Part shown: piece by piece, positions 53,556 to 62,774 of the stretch
Layout of the letters: every line of letters begins with the position of its first letter
Position numbering within the stretch: position 1 is the first letter of the stretch
Assembly: GCA_019634925.1 (NCBI GenBank)
Contig: JAHCAL010000003.1
Span: forward strand, 310,001 to 374,000
Source: Pseudomonadales bacterium
GTDB taxonomy: Bacteria > Pseudomonadota > Gammaproteobacteria > Pseudomonadales > Azotimanducaceae
DNA: 64,000 bases
Direction: 5' to 3'
Program-made: the position numbers and the translations under genes
Notes under the pieces: model-generated
What the model saw: only the letters and a program-made list of their open reading frames with translations
Database searches by the model: none
What the model was told of the DNA's origin: nothing

Positions 53556-53765
53556 TCAGCGGTTGCGGCGAACGTTGGATTCAGGGGGCAGCTGCGGGCC
53601 TGCCAGCCAGAGGAGCATGTGTGGATCCGCCACCTTCAGGTCGCCGGAATGGTAACGGCCGTCGAAGCGGAAGGTCCCCTTGAGGCCGTTGTTGTCGACG
53701 TCCACCAGGCCGTCGCCGCGCAGGGTATAGGTGGCCCCGGACAGCGGATGGCGCAGTACAGGCAT
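53556..53765 (-). CDS. Small protein (69 aa) upstream of the Rieske oxygenase
   Basis: Unrecognised 69-aa protein, MPVLRHPLSGATYTLRGDGL onwards, predicted mostly beta with VDVDNNGLKGTFRFDGRY. ATG at 53765 with GGGGGA five bases upstream supports translation. It is 19 nt before the Rieske gene and so likely co-transcribed. It could be an accessory or small partner subunit, but it does not look like a known beta subunit or ferredoxin. Confidence 0.65.
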   Translation of the reverse strand: MPVLRHPLSGATYTLRGDGLVDVDNNGLKGTFRFDGRYHSGDLKVADPHMLLWLAGPQLPPESNVRRNR

Positions 53766-54304
<539 letters not shown>

Positions 54305-54365
54305 ATTGCAGGGAGCAACGGGCCGTGCATCGGCGCATCGGCCTGCGGTTCCGAGGAGGTTGACG

Positions 54366-55628
54366 ATGAGCGAAGCAGTGCAGGTCCCGGTCGAAGAACT
54401 CCAGCTCGACCCGTACAAGTATCCGCTTGAAGCCCTGAACCCCGCGCAGCCGGGGTTGTTCCGGCTGGACGCCCACCTGCCGATCCTGAAGCGTCTGCGT
54501 GAGGAGGACCCCGTCCACTACACCGCGGAAAGTGAGTTCGGCCCGTACTGGTCGGTCACCCGGTACGAAGACATCAAGTACGTGGACATGCACCACGAGA
54601 TTTTCTCGTCGGAAGGCGGCATCACCATCGGCGATCAGGATGAGGATTTCACCCTGCCGATGTTCATCGCCATGGACCCTCCCAAGCACGACGTACAACG
54701 CAAGGTCGTGGCGCCCGTGGCCGGGCCGCGCAATCTCGCCGCGCTGGAGCCGACCATCCGCGGGCGTGTCTGCGACATCCTCGACGGCCTGCCGCGCAAC
54801 CAGACCTTCAACTGGGTCGACCACGTCTCCATCGAACTCACCACGCAGATGCTGGCGACGCTGTTCGACTTTCCGTTCGAGGACCGCCGCAAGCTGACGC
54901 GCTGGTCGGACGTGGCCACGGCGGCCCCGGGCACCGGGATCATCGAAACCGAAGACCAGCGCCGCGCGGAACTGCTCGAGTGTCTCGAGTACTTCACGCG
55001 CCTCTGGCACGAGCGCGCCGCCCGTCCCGAGCCGGGCAACGACCTGGTGTCGATGATGGCCCACAACCCAGCGACCCGGGACATGATCAACCGCCCGATG
55101 GAATATCTCGGCAACCTGATCCTGCTGATCGTGGGCGGTAACGACACCACGCGCAATTCACTGTCTGGCGGCGTCCTGGCGCTGAACCAGTTTCCGGCCG
55201 AGTACGACAAGCTACGCGCCGACCCGAGCCTGATTCCGAACATGGTCGCGGAGATCATCCGCTGGCAGACCCCGCTCGCGCACATGCGGCGCCGCGCGCT
55301 GGTCGATACCGAACTCGGCGGCAAGGTGATCAAGGCCGGCGACAAGGTGGTGATGTGGTACGTGTCCGGCAATCGTGATCCGGAGATGTTCGATAACCCG
55401 GATGCTTTCATCATCGATCGGCCCAACGCGCGGAGTCACATGAGCTTCGGATTCGGCATCCACCGCTGCATGGGCAACCGCGTCGGGGAAATGCAGTTGC
55501 GCATCGCCTGGGAGGAGATCCTGAAGCGCTTCCACAAGGTCGAGGTGGTCGGCGAGCCGGTGCGGACGCACTCATCGTTCGTGAAGGGCTACATCGAACT
55601 GCCGGTACGGCTGATCGAACGCGCGTGA
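54366..55628 (+). CDS. Cytochrome P450, CYP153 family (alkane/fatty-acid terminal hydroxylase), copy 1
   Basis: A 420-aa soluble class I P450. Haem-Cys motif FGFGIHRCMGNRVGE, I-helix VGGNDTTRNSLSGG and K-helix EIIRW (ExxR). ELTTQMLATLFDFPFEDRRK and MWYVSGNRDPEMFDNPDAF are diagnostic of CYP153A as I remember it. These enzymes hydroxylate the terminal carbon of medium-chain alkanes, alcohols and fatty acids. It follows the ferredoxin by 61 nt; ATG at 54366 after GAGGAGGTTGACG. A close paralogue follows at 16 nt. Confidence 0.93.
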   Translation: MSEAVQVPVEELQLDPYKYPLEALNPAQPGLFRLDAHLPILKRLREEDPVHYTAESEFGPYWSVTRYEDIKYVDMHHEIFSSEGGITIGDQDEDFTLPMFIAMDPPKHDVQRKVVAPVAGPRNLAALEPTIRGRVCDILDGLPRNQTFNWVDHVSIELTTQMLATLFDFPFEDRRKLTRWSDVATAAPGTGIIETEDQRRAELLECLEYFTRLWHERAARPEPGNDLVSMMAHNPATRDMINRPMEYLGNLILLIVGGNDTTRNSLSGGVLALNQFPAEYDKLRADPSLIPNMVAEIIRWQTPLAHMRRRALVDTELGGKVIKAGDKVVMWYVSGNRDPEMFDNPDAFIIDRPNARSHMSFGFGIHRCMGNRVGEMQLRIAWEEILKRFHKVEVVGEPVRTHSSFVKGYIELPVRLIERA

Positions 55629-55644
55629 CGCGCGGGGAGCCGAT

Positions 55645-56907
55645 ATGAGCGAAGCCGTCGATACCCGAGGCGAACCGCCGCTGGTGGTGGACGCTTACGA
55701 ACTACCGCTCGAACAGGTCGACCCGGCACGCGGCGAACTGTTCTTCCGCGATGCGCAGTGGTCGTTCTTCAGGCGCCTGCGTGAAGAGGATCCGGTTTGC
55801 TTCCACGCGGAGAGCCCGTTCGGTCCGTACTGGTCGGTTACACGGTACGAAGACATCAAGCACGTCGACATGCACCACGAGATCTATTCGTCGGCGCAGG
55901 GCATCTCGATCTTCGACCAGGCGTCCGATTTCCGGACGCCGATGTTCATCGCGATGGACCCGCCGACCCACGACGTGCAGCGCAAGGCGGTCGCGCCGGT
56001 CGCGGGACCGCGCAACCTGGCTGCGCTCGAACCGACCATCCGCGAACGTGTGGCGGCGATCCTGGACGGGCTGCCGCGCGGCGAGACGTTCGACTGGGTC
56101 GAGCGGGTGTCCATCGAACTCACCACGCAGATGCTGGCGACGTTGTTCGACTTCCCGTTCGAGGAGCGCCGCAAGCTGACCCGCTGGTCGGACGTCGCCA
56201 CCAACGGCCCCGGCAGCGGCATCGTCAATTCGATCGAGGAGCGGCGCGCCGAGCTGATCCAGTGCCTGACGCGGTTCACCGAACTCTGGCACGAGCGCGC
56301 GGCGCGCCCGGAACCGGGCAACGACCTGATCTCCATGCTCGCGCACGGTGAAGCGACGCGGGACATGATCGGCCGGCCGATGGAGTACCTCGGCAACCTG
56401 ATGCTGCTGATCGTCGGCGGCAACGACACGACGCGCAACTCCATCTCGGGCGGCGTGCTGGCATTGAACCGCAATCCCGGGGAGTACGCGAAGCTGCGTG
56501 CCAACCCTGGACTGATCCCCAACATGGTGGCGGAGATCATCCGCTGGCAGACGCCGCTCACGCACATGCGCCGTACGGCGCTGGTCGATACAGAGCTCGG
56601 CGGCAAGGTGATCCGGGCGGGCGACAAGGTCGTCATGTGGTACGTCTCGGGCAATCGGGATCCGGACGTGTTCGAGAATCCGGACGCTTTCATCATCGAT
56701 CGGCCCAACGCGCGCAGCCACATGAGCTTCGGCTTCGGCATTCACCGCTGCATGGGCAACCGGGTCGGCGAGATGCAGCTGCGCGTGCTCTGGGAAGAGA
56801 TCCTGAAGCGCTTCCACGCGGTGGAACTGGTCGGCGAGCCGGTGCGCACGCGGCATATCTTCATTCGCGGCTTCACGGAGATGCCGGTTCGCCTGGTCGA
56901 GCGTTAG
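55645..56907 (+). CDS. Cytochrome P450, CYP153 family, copy 2
   Basis: A 420-aa paralogue of the preceding P450, the same length with long identical stretches (LTTQMLATLFDFPFE, SHMSFGFGIHRCMGNRVGEM). It has the ExxR motif EIIRW and haem Cys. Divergence is concentrated in the N-terminal ~50 residues, the segment around NGPGSGIVNSIEERR and the C-terminal HIFIRGFTE, which fits different substrate range after tandem duplication. It starts 16 nt after copy 1 with GGGGAG upstream, in the same operon. Confidence 0.93.
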   Translation: MSEAVDTRGEPPLVVDAYELPLEQVDPARGELFFRDAQWSFFRRLREEDPVCFHAESPFGPYWSVTRYEDIKHVDMHHEIYSSAQGISIFDQASDFRTPMFIAMDPPTHDVQRKAVAPVAGPRNLAALEPTIRERVAAILDGLPRGETFDWVERVSIELTTQMLATLFDFPFEERRKLTRWSDVATNGPGSGIVNSIEERRAELIQCLTRFTELWHERAARPEPGNDLISMLAHGEATRDMIGRPMEYLGNLMLLIVGGNDTTRNSISGGVLALNRNPGEYAKLRANPGLIPNMVAEIIRWQTPLTHMRRTALVDTELGGKVIRAGDKVVMWYVSGNRDPDVFENPDAFIIDRPNARSHMSFGFGIHRCMGNRVGEMQLRVLWEEILKRFHAVELVGEPVRTRHIFIRGFTEMPVRLVER

Positions 56908-56937
56908 CCGCCGATGGCGGGCGTCGGAGAGACAGCC

Positions 56938-57447
56938 ATGGGTTCTGACGAGGAACCGCACGAGTACGCATCGGCGCCATGCCTTGCTTCGGAAATGGCG
57001 GACCGTCCGCATCCGTTCCTCGACGATGCCACGCTGGCGGCGCGCCTGAACGAATTGCTCGAGGGAGAACGCGCCGGCGTACACGGCCTGATGCGCATGA
57101 AGGCGGCGTGTGCCGGCGATCCCGCACTGCTCGCGCTGATCGATGAGGTCGAGCGTGACGAGGCCCGGTTCTGCTCGATGCTGCGGCGCCACCTGCTGCG
57201 CATGGGGTATCCCGCGAGCCGCGCGGTCGGCGAGTTCTTCGAGAAACTCATGCGGCGCGAAACGCTGCTCGACCGGCTCCGCCTGCTGGACCGTGGTCAG
57301 TCCGCCGTGGTGCGCGTGCTCGACGAGTTGCTGCCACGGGTGATGGATCGGGCCCTGCACCGGGACCTCGTGGAGATGCGCGACGTGCACGTGCGGAACA
57401 TCGCGCGATGCGCCGCGTGGCTGGATGGTTCGCCGCCGGCGCGCTGA
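56938..57447 (+). CDS. Hypothetical helical protein downstream of the CYP153 pair
   Basis: A 169-aa protein, mostly alpha-helical, with a ferritin-like/DUF6306-like look: LNELLEGERAGVHGLMRMKAA, VERDEARFCSMLRRHLLRMG and DLVEMRDVHVRNIARC. Glu/His residues spaced on helices could bind metal, but I do not recognise it with certainty. ATG at 56938 has GGAGAGACAG before it; an earlier ATG at 56914 lacks a site. It is 30 nt after the second P450 and so probably in the same operon. Confidence 0.62.
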   Translation: MGSDEEPHEYASAPCLASEMADRPHPFLDDATLAARLNELLEGERAGVHGLMRMKAACAGDPALLALIDEVERDEARFCSMLRRHLLRMGYPASRAVGEFFEKLMRRETLLDRLRLLDRGQSAVVRVLDELLPRVMDRALHRDLVEMRDVHVRNIARCAAWLDGSPPAR

Positions 57448-57559
57448 TCGCGCGTGCTGATCACTTGGGCTGATCGGCTGCGCACAATCCCCGACCGAGG
57501 TTCCCGCCGCGGTATACTGCGCGTCCTGCAGTCGACCGTACCCCGAGGAGCCCGTACCC

Positions 57560-58765
57560 GTGAAGTCCCTGGATCTGCCACCCGTCGAACAGCTGAAGGA
57601 CCGCCTCGCGGCCTTCATGGACGAGCATGTCTATCCGAACGAGGCGCGCTACCACGCGGAACTCAATGCACTGCCGGACCGCTTCTCCACGGTTCCACTG
57701 ATGGAGGAACTCAAGGCCAGGGCGCGCGCGGCGGGACTCTGGAACCTGTGGATGCCCGCGGACCACGGCGGACTTTCGAACCTCGACTACTGTGCCCTCG
57801 CCGAGATGATGGGCCGCGTGCTGTGGAGCCCGGAAATCTTCAACTGCAACGCGCCCGATACCGGCAACATGGAAGTGTTCCTGAAGTACGGGACGGAAGC
57901 GCAGCAGGCCGAGTGGCTCGAGCCGCTGCTCGCCGGCGAGATCCGATCGTCCTACTGCATGACCGAGCCCGACGTGGCGTCGAGCGACGCCACCAATATC
58001 CGCACTTCGATCCGCCGCGATGGCGACACCTACGTGATCAACGGGCGCAAGTGGTTCATCACCAACGCGCCGTATGAGCGCACCAGGATCTTCATCGTGA
58101 TGGGTCTTTCCGACCCCGACAACCCCAACCGGCACCTGCGCCAGAGCCAGGTGCTGGTGCCGAAGCATACGCCCGGCGTGACCGTCGTGCGTCCGCTCAC
58201 CACGCTGGGTTACGACGACGCGCCGCTCGGCCACGCCGAGGTGCTGTTCGAGAACGTGCGCGTGCCGGCGACCAACATCCTGCTCGGCGAAGGCCGCGGG
58301 TTCGAGATCGCGCAGGGCCGGCTCGGGCCGGGCCGGATCCATCACTGCATGCGCCTGATCGGCAGCGCGCAACGGGCGCTGGAATACGCCTGCCGGCGCG
58401 CGGTGAGCCGGGAGACCTTCGGCCGCAGGTTGGCCGATCATCAGTCCGTCCTCGAGGACATCGCGAAGTCCTGGTCCGAGATCGAGCAGGCGCGTCTGCT
58501 GACCATGAAGACCGCGGCACGCATGGACGAGGTCGGCGCCAAGGCGGCGCGCGACCTGATCGCCGCGGCCAAGATCACCGTGCCGCTCATGGCGCAGACG
58601 GTGATCGACCGCTGCATGCAGATCCACGGCGCGGGCGGGCTCACCGCGGACTACCCGATGGCGGAAGCGTACAACTATGCGCGCTGGTGCCGGCAGGCGG
58701 ACGGCCCGGACCAGGTGCACATGATGGCGCTCGGTAAACAGATCATCCGCCAGTACGCAGGCTGA
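57560..58765 (+). CDS. Acyl-CoA dehydrogenase, ACAD10/11-like
   Basis: A 401-aa FAD acyl-CoA dehydrogenase. FAD/substrate motifs are YCMTEPDVASSDATNI and VINGRKWFITNA; the C-terminal segment IHGAGGLTADYPMAEAYNYA resembles the ACAD10/11 group. It introduces the trans-2 double bond in acyl-CoAs. GTG start at 57560 with CGAGGAG upstream; TATACT at 57513 is a plausible -10. It is related to the partial dehydrogenase at the right window edge. Confidence 0.92.
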   Translation: MKSLDLPPVEQLKDRLAAFMDEHVYPNEARYHAELNALPDRFSTVPLMEELKARARAAGLWNLWMPADHGGLSNLDYCALAEMMGRVLWSPEIFNCNAPDTGNMEVFLKYGTEAQQAEWLEPLLAGEIRSSYCMTEPDVASSDATNIRTSIRRDGDTYVINGRKWFITNAPYERTRIFIVMGLSDPDNPNRHLRQSQVLVPKHTPGVTVVRPLTTLGYDDAPLGHAEVLFENVRVPATNILLGEGRGFEIAQGRLGPGRIHHCMRLIGSAQRALEYACRRAVSRETFGRRLADHQSVLEDIAKSWSEIEQARLLTMKTAARMDEVGAKAARDLIAAAKITVPLMAQTVIDRCMQIHGAGGLTADYPMAEAYNYARWCRQADGPDQVHMMALGKQIIRQYAG

Positions 58766-58816
58766 GCGCAGACGCCAGAGCGGTTAGAATGGCCCGACAT
58801 GAAGGAGGAGAGCCCC

Positions 58817-59257
58817 ATGATTGATTTCGACGAGATCCTGGTCCCGGTGGACGGTTCGCCCGGCGCGCACCGGGCCGCCCTGTTCGGCGCACATCTCGCA
58901 GCGACGCTCGGAGTGGCGCTCAAGCTGACCTACGTGGTGCCGCTCACGTCCGAATCGGTGATGGCGCTCGCCAAACTCGACAAGGTGGAGATCGAGCAGT
59001 TGCAGCAGCAGCAGGCGCGCAGCGTGCTCGACCAGGCAGGCGCGGCACTTGCGGGCGAAGGCGTCGGGATCAAACCCGAATCGCTCGTGCTGATCGGCGA
59101 TGCAGCCGAGGAGATCCTGCACTATGTCAACGGGCACCCGAAGACCCTGGTCGTGATGGGGCGTCGCGGCCTCTCGCCACTGAAGAGCCTGGTGCTCGGC
59201 AGTGTCAGTGAAAAGGTCATGCGCTACGCGCAGGGCGCGGTGACGCTGATCAACTGA
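58817..59257 (+). CDS. Universal stress protein (UspA family)
   Basis: A 146-aa single-domain Usp protein, starting FDEILVPVDGSPGAHRAA. The ATP-binding loop is VVMGRRGLSPLKSLVLGSVSEKV (GxxG...GS), typical of nucleotide-binding Usps. ATG at 58817 is chosen because AAGGAGGAG lies between it and an earlier ATG at 58799. TAGAAT at 58785 is a likely -10. It is followed at 9 nt by the alpha/beta-hydrolase gene. Confidence 0.93.
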   Translation: MIDFDEILVPVDGSPGAHRAALFGAHLAATLGVALKLTYVVPLTSESVMALAKLDKVEIEQLQQQQARSVLDQAGAALAGEGVGIKPESLVLIGDAAEEILHYVNGHPKTLVVMGRRGLSPLKSLVLGSVSEKVMRYAQGAVTLIN

Positions 59258-59266
59258 GGCGCTGAC

Positions 59267-60226
59267 ATGGCAATGGACGAGATCGTTCCCGCAGGCGTGC
59301 GCGATCCCAGGATCGCGACGACCTTCGTCGAGGCCAACGGGCTGCGCTTCGAGGTGGATACCTGCGGCACGGGCGACCGGCTCGCGTTGTGCCTGCACGG
59401 TTTCCCCGAGCACAGTTTCTCCTGGCGCTATCAGCTGCCGATGCTCGCCGAGCTCGGTTACCGCGCCTGGGCACCCAACCTGCGCGGCTACGGCAACTCC
59501 TCCAGGCCGCTCGGCATGGAAGCGTACAGCATCGAGTGTCTGATGGCCGACGTGGCGGGGCTGATCGATGCCTCGGGCTGTCGCGAGGTGGTGCTGCTCG
59601 CGCACGACTGGGGCGCGGTCATCGCCTGGTACTTCGCCATGCGCAAGCTGCGGCCGATCGAGCGGCTGGTGATCTGCAACGTGCCGCATCCTGGGCCCGC
59701 GCAAGAGGCGCTCTCGAACGGCCTCGCCCAGCTCCGGAAGTCCTGGTACATCTTCTTCTTCCAGATTCCCGGACTCCCCGAGCGGCTGCTCGGGCGCGAC
59801 GGCGCGCGCGCGGTCGGGGAAGCGTTCCGGCGCTCGGCCGTGGACCGCGACCGGTTCCCGGACGAAGTCCTCGAGGTCTACCGGCGCAACGCAGCGCAGC
59901 CCGGCGCGCTCACGGCCATGGTGAACTACTACCGCGCGCTGGTGCGCGGCGGCGGGGCGAAGCGCCAGCGCGCGGCGGGCTTTCCGGTGATCGAGACGCC
60001 GACCCTCATGGTCTGGGGCGAGGACGACGTCGCGCTGACCAAGGAGACGACCTATGGTACCGACCGCTACGTTCGCGACCTGACCATCCGCTACCTGCCG
60101 CACGTCTCCCATTGGGTCCAGCAGGAAGCGCCGGAAGCCGTCAATGCCATGATCCGTGCGTTCCTGCTGGGGCGTCCCGTTCCCTGCGTGAAGTGGCGCA
60201 TGGAACTCGAGGAGGTCGAAGCGTGA
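59267..60226 (+). CDS. Epoxide-hydrolase-like alpha/beta hydrolase
   Basis: A 319-aa alpha/beta-hydrolase. The oxyanion-hole motif is CLHGFPEHSFSWR and the nucleophile motif LLAHDWGAVIAWYFA carries Asp rather than Ser, as in epoxide hydrolases and haloalkane dehalogenases. The second acid lies in VWGEDDVAL and the catalytic His in LPHVSHWVQQE. Epoxide hydrolase is the best guess. It sits between usp and a SlyD-type gene, overlapping the latter by 4 nt (GTGA). Confidence 0.88.
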   Translation: MAMDEIVPAGVRDPRIATTFVEANGLRFEVDTCGTGDRLALCLHGFPEHSFSWRYQLPMLAELGYRAWAPNLRGYGNSSRPLGMEAYSIECLMADVAGLIDASGCREVVLLAHDWGAVIAWYFAMRKLRPIERLVICNVPHPGPAQEALSNGLAQLRKSWYIFFFQIPGLPERLLGRDGARAVGEAFRRSAVDRDRFPDEVLEVYRRNAAQPGALTAMVNYYRALVRGGGAKRQRAAGFPVIETPTLMVWGEDDVALTKETTYGTDRYVRDLTIRYLPHVSHWVQQEAPEAVNAMIRAFLLGRPVPCVKWRMELEEVEA

Positions 60227-60717
60227 GCGACGGACTGGCGGTCGAACGGGATCGCGTGGTGCAGCTGCACTACACCATCCGGGACGAGGACGGCGCTGCC
60301 GTCGAGCAGAGCCACGCGGACGAGCCGCTCGCGATCCTGCACGGCCACGGCAACGTGCTGCCGGCGATCGAGCAGGCGCTGGTCGGTCGTCATGCGGGCG
60401 ACCGGCTCGAGGTGACGCTTGCGCCGGCGGATGCCTTCGGCGAGCGTCGCCCGGACTGGACGCAGCGGGTCTCGAAGAAGTACGTGCCCAACGCCGCGCG
60501 CCTGCGCCCGGGCATGTCGATCCGTCTGCAGACCGATCAGGGGCCACGGCCGGTGACCGTCGTAAAGGTCGGTGGCAAGGTGGTCGACGTGGACCTCAAC
60601 CATCCGCTGGCGGGCCGTACGCTCACGTTCGCGATCGAAGTGATCGGCGTCCGGGAAGCCTCCGCCGAGGAACTTGAGCACCGCCACGTGCACGGTCCGG
60701 GCGGTCACCACCACTGA
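60223..60717 (+). CDS. FKBP-type peptidyl-prolyl isomerase, SlyD-like
   Basis: A 164-aa SlyD-type FKBP. VVQLHYTIRDEDGAAVEQS, LAILHGHGNVLPAIEQALVG and VTLAPADAFGERRPD define the split FKBP domain with an insert-in-flap; NHPLAGRTLTFAIEVIGV closes it. The His-rich tail (EHRHVHGPGGHHH) is typical of SlyD metal binding. The GTG at 60223 overlaps the hydrolase stop. It acts in the cytosol in folding or nickel handling. Confidence 0.9.
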   Translation: MSDGLAVERDRVVQLHYTIRDEDGAAVEQSHADEPLAILHGHGNVLPAIEQALVGRHAGDRLEVTLAPADAFGERRPDWTQRVSKKYVPNAARLRPGMSIRLQTDQGPRPVTVVKVGGKVVDVDLNHPLAGRTLTFAIEVIGVREASAEELEHRHVHGPGGHHH

Positions 60718-60754
60718 GCAGGGACAATGCGCGCAGCCTTCGCGCGCGAATCGC

Positions 60755-61075
60755 TCAGATCTGGCGTTCGGGTACTTCGACCACGAGTCCGTCCAGCTCG
60801 TCGCTGATCCGGATCTGGCAGGCGAGGCGGCTTTCCGCCCGCGGCTGCCACACGAAGCCGAGGAGTTCCGCTTCGTCGTAGCCGGGCGGAGGCAGCCGCG
60901 CGATCCAGGGCGGATCGACGTAGCAATGGCAGGTCGCGCAGTTACAGGCTCCCCCGCACTGCGCGACGATCCCCGGGACACCGTTGTCGAGCGCGCCGTC
61001 CATGACAGAGTGCCCCACGGCGACTTCGCAGGTGGCCTCGCTGCCGTCCGGCTGGCGGTAGGTGACGCGGGGCAT
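60755..61075 (-). CDS. [2Fe-2S] ferredoxin, second copy
   Basis: A 106-aa adrenodoxin-type ferredoxin with ligands CGGACNCATC and LACQIRIS, the same length and layout as the ferredoxin in the CYP153 operon but clearly diverged. It is the last gene of a minus-strand operon after an acyl-CoA ligase, SDR and acyl-CoA dehydrogenase (9-nt gap to the ligase). It may serve another P450 or oxygenase, or be an alternative partner for the CYP153s. Confidence 0.92.
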   Translation of the reverse strand: MPRVTYRQPDGSEATCEVAVGHSVMDGALDNGVPGIVAQCGGACNCATCHCYVDPPWIARLPPPGYDEAELLGFVWQPRAESRLACQIRISDELDGLVVEVPERQI

Positions 61076-61084
61076 CCGGTGTGA

Positions 61085-62767
61085 TCAGCCGGTCTGCTGC
61101 AGTTCCCGCACGGCGAGGTCGCGCAACTCGCGCTTCAGGATCTTGCCGGAGGCCGTGCGCGGCAATGGCTCGTGCGTGATCCGGATGTAGCGGGGTATCT
61201 CGAAGCGCGCGAGATGTCCGGTCAGAAACTCGCGCACGCGCTCCGCGTCGAGGTCCGGGTTGCCGTAGATCGTCGCACCGACCTCTTCGCCGAGGCGCTC
61301 GTCCGGCACGGCGTACACCGCGGCTTCGCGCACGTCGGGGTGCAGGAGGAGGGCGGCTTCCACCTGGCCGCAGCCGATGTTCTCGCCGCCGCGGATGATC
61401 AGGTCCTTGATGCGGTCGACGATGTACAGATAGCCCTCGTCGTCGAGGTAGGCGACGTCGCCGGTGCGGAACCAGCCGTCGACGAAGACCTCGGCATTGA
61501 CCTCGGGCCGGTTCCAGTAGCCCTGGAACAGCGAGGTGCCGCGTACCAGCAGTTCGCCGCGTTCGCCGGCGGGCAGGGTCCGCCCGGTCTCGTCGACCAC
61601 ACGCAGTTCGAGTACCGCCGAACAGCGTCCGGAGCTGGCCGGGTGTTCCAGGTAGTCGACGCCGCCGATGCCGGTTCCGATCCCGTTGGTTTCGGTCATG
61701 CCCCAGCCGGTATTCGGCAGCGCGGTGCCGAAGCTCGCCCCGATCTGGCGCACCTGTTCCGGCGCGCGCGGCGCGCCGCCACCACCGACGGTGACCAGCG
61801 AGCTCAGGTCGCGCCGGGTCTCCCGGGCAACCCGCACCAGGTCGCCGGTCATGGCGGCCGGTGCGGTCACGGACGTGATCCGTTCCCGTTCGATCAGCTC
61901 CGCCGCGTATTCGGGGTCCCACTTGTACATGGCCACCAGCTTGCGCTGGGCCCGGTAGCACTGCAGGTAGACGGCGTGCGACCCGGTGACGTGGAACAGC
62001 GGGACACCGAGCAGCGTGGCCGGCTGGCCGGCCGGCGGCTGTGGCGTCGCGCCGGTGATCAGTGCGCCCGCCTGGGCGTCGAGTTCCCAGGACATCAGCG
62101 CGGACAGGATGTTCCGGTGCGTCGAGACCACGCCCTTCGGATGCCCGGTCGACCCGGACGTGTAGAAGATGGTCGCCGGATCGTCGGGTGCGACATCGGC
62201 CGCCGGCATGGACACCGCACCGATCCCTGCCAGCAGATCGGCAAGCGCAACCGCGCCGGACAGCGGACGGGTCGGCCGCACCGCGATCACCGACGCGGCG
62301 GGCGGCGCCGCGCACTGTGCGATCCGGTCCAGGCGCTCCTGGTCGGCGAACAGCACGCGTGCGCCGGAGTCGGCGAGACCGTATTCGAGTTCCTCGGACT
62401 GCCACAGTGCGTTCATCGCCACGGCAATGGCGCCGATCGACGTGATCGCGGTGAAGGCGGTCACCCATTCCGGGTAGTTGCGCATGGAGATCGCGATGCG
62501 GTCGCCTTTGCCGATGCCGTAGTCGTGCACCAGCAGGTGGGCGATGCGTGCCGCCTCGGCGAGCGCCGCGGCGAAGGTCAGGCGCGTGTCCTCGTAGACC
62601 AGGAAGGTCGCGTCCGTCGCGTTCGCTTCGTAGAGCGCGCGCAGCGTCGCCGGCGCGTTGACGAATACCTTCACGCGGCGGCCGGCGATGACCCGTTCCT
62701 CCAGCGCGTAGGGCTGTCCGGGCGCGGTCAGCTGCGCCAGCGCCTGTTGGCGGTCGAGCGTATTCAT
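61085..62767 (-). CDS. AMP-binding acyl-CoA synthetase
   Basis: A 560-aa ANL-superfamily ligase activating a carboxylic acid with ATP and CoA. The P-loop-like motif is FYTSGSTGHPKGVVS; others are GWGMTETNGIGTG, GWFRTGDVAYLDDEGYLYI, DRIKDLIIRGGENIG and the catalytic Lys in PRTASGKILKREL. The chain-length preference is unknown; the context suggests fatty acids from alkane oxidation. It follows the SDR gene by 7 nt. Confidence 0.94.
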   Translation of the reverse strand: MNTLDRQQALAQLTAPGQPYALEERVIAGRRVKVFVNAPATLRALYEANATDATFLVYEDTRLTFAAALAEAARIAHLLVHDYGIGKGDRIAISMRNYPEWVTAFTAITSIGAIAVAMNALWQSEELEYGLADSGARVLFADQERLDRIAQCAAPPAASVIAVRPTRPLSGAVALADLLAGIGAVSMPAADVAPDDPATIFYTSGSTGHPKGVVSTHRNILSALMSWELDAQAGALITGATPQPPAGQPATLLGVPLFHVTGSHAVYLQCYRAQRKLVAMYKWDPEYAAELIERERITSVTAPAAMTGDLVRVARETRRDLSSLVTVGGGGAPRAPEQVRQIGASFGTALPNTGWGMTETNGIGTGIGGVDYLEHPASSGRCSAVLELRVVDETGRTLPAGERGELLVRGTSLFQGYWNRPEVNAEVFVDGWFRTGDVAYLDDEGYLYIVDRIKDLIIRGGENIGCGQVEAALLLHPDVREAAVYAVPDERLGEEVGATIYGNPDLDAERVREFLTGHLARFEIPRYIRITHEPLPRTASGKILKRELRDLAVRELQQTG

Positions 62768-62774
62768 GGCGGGG

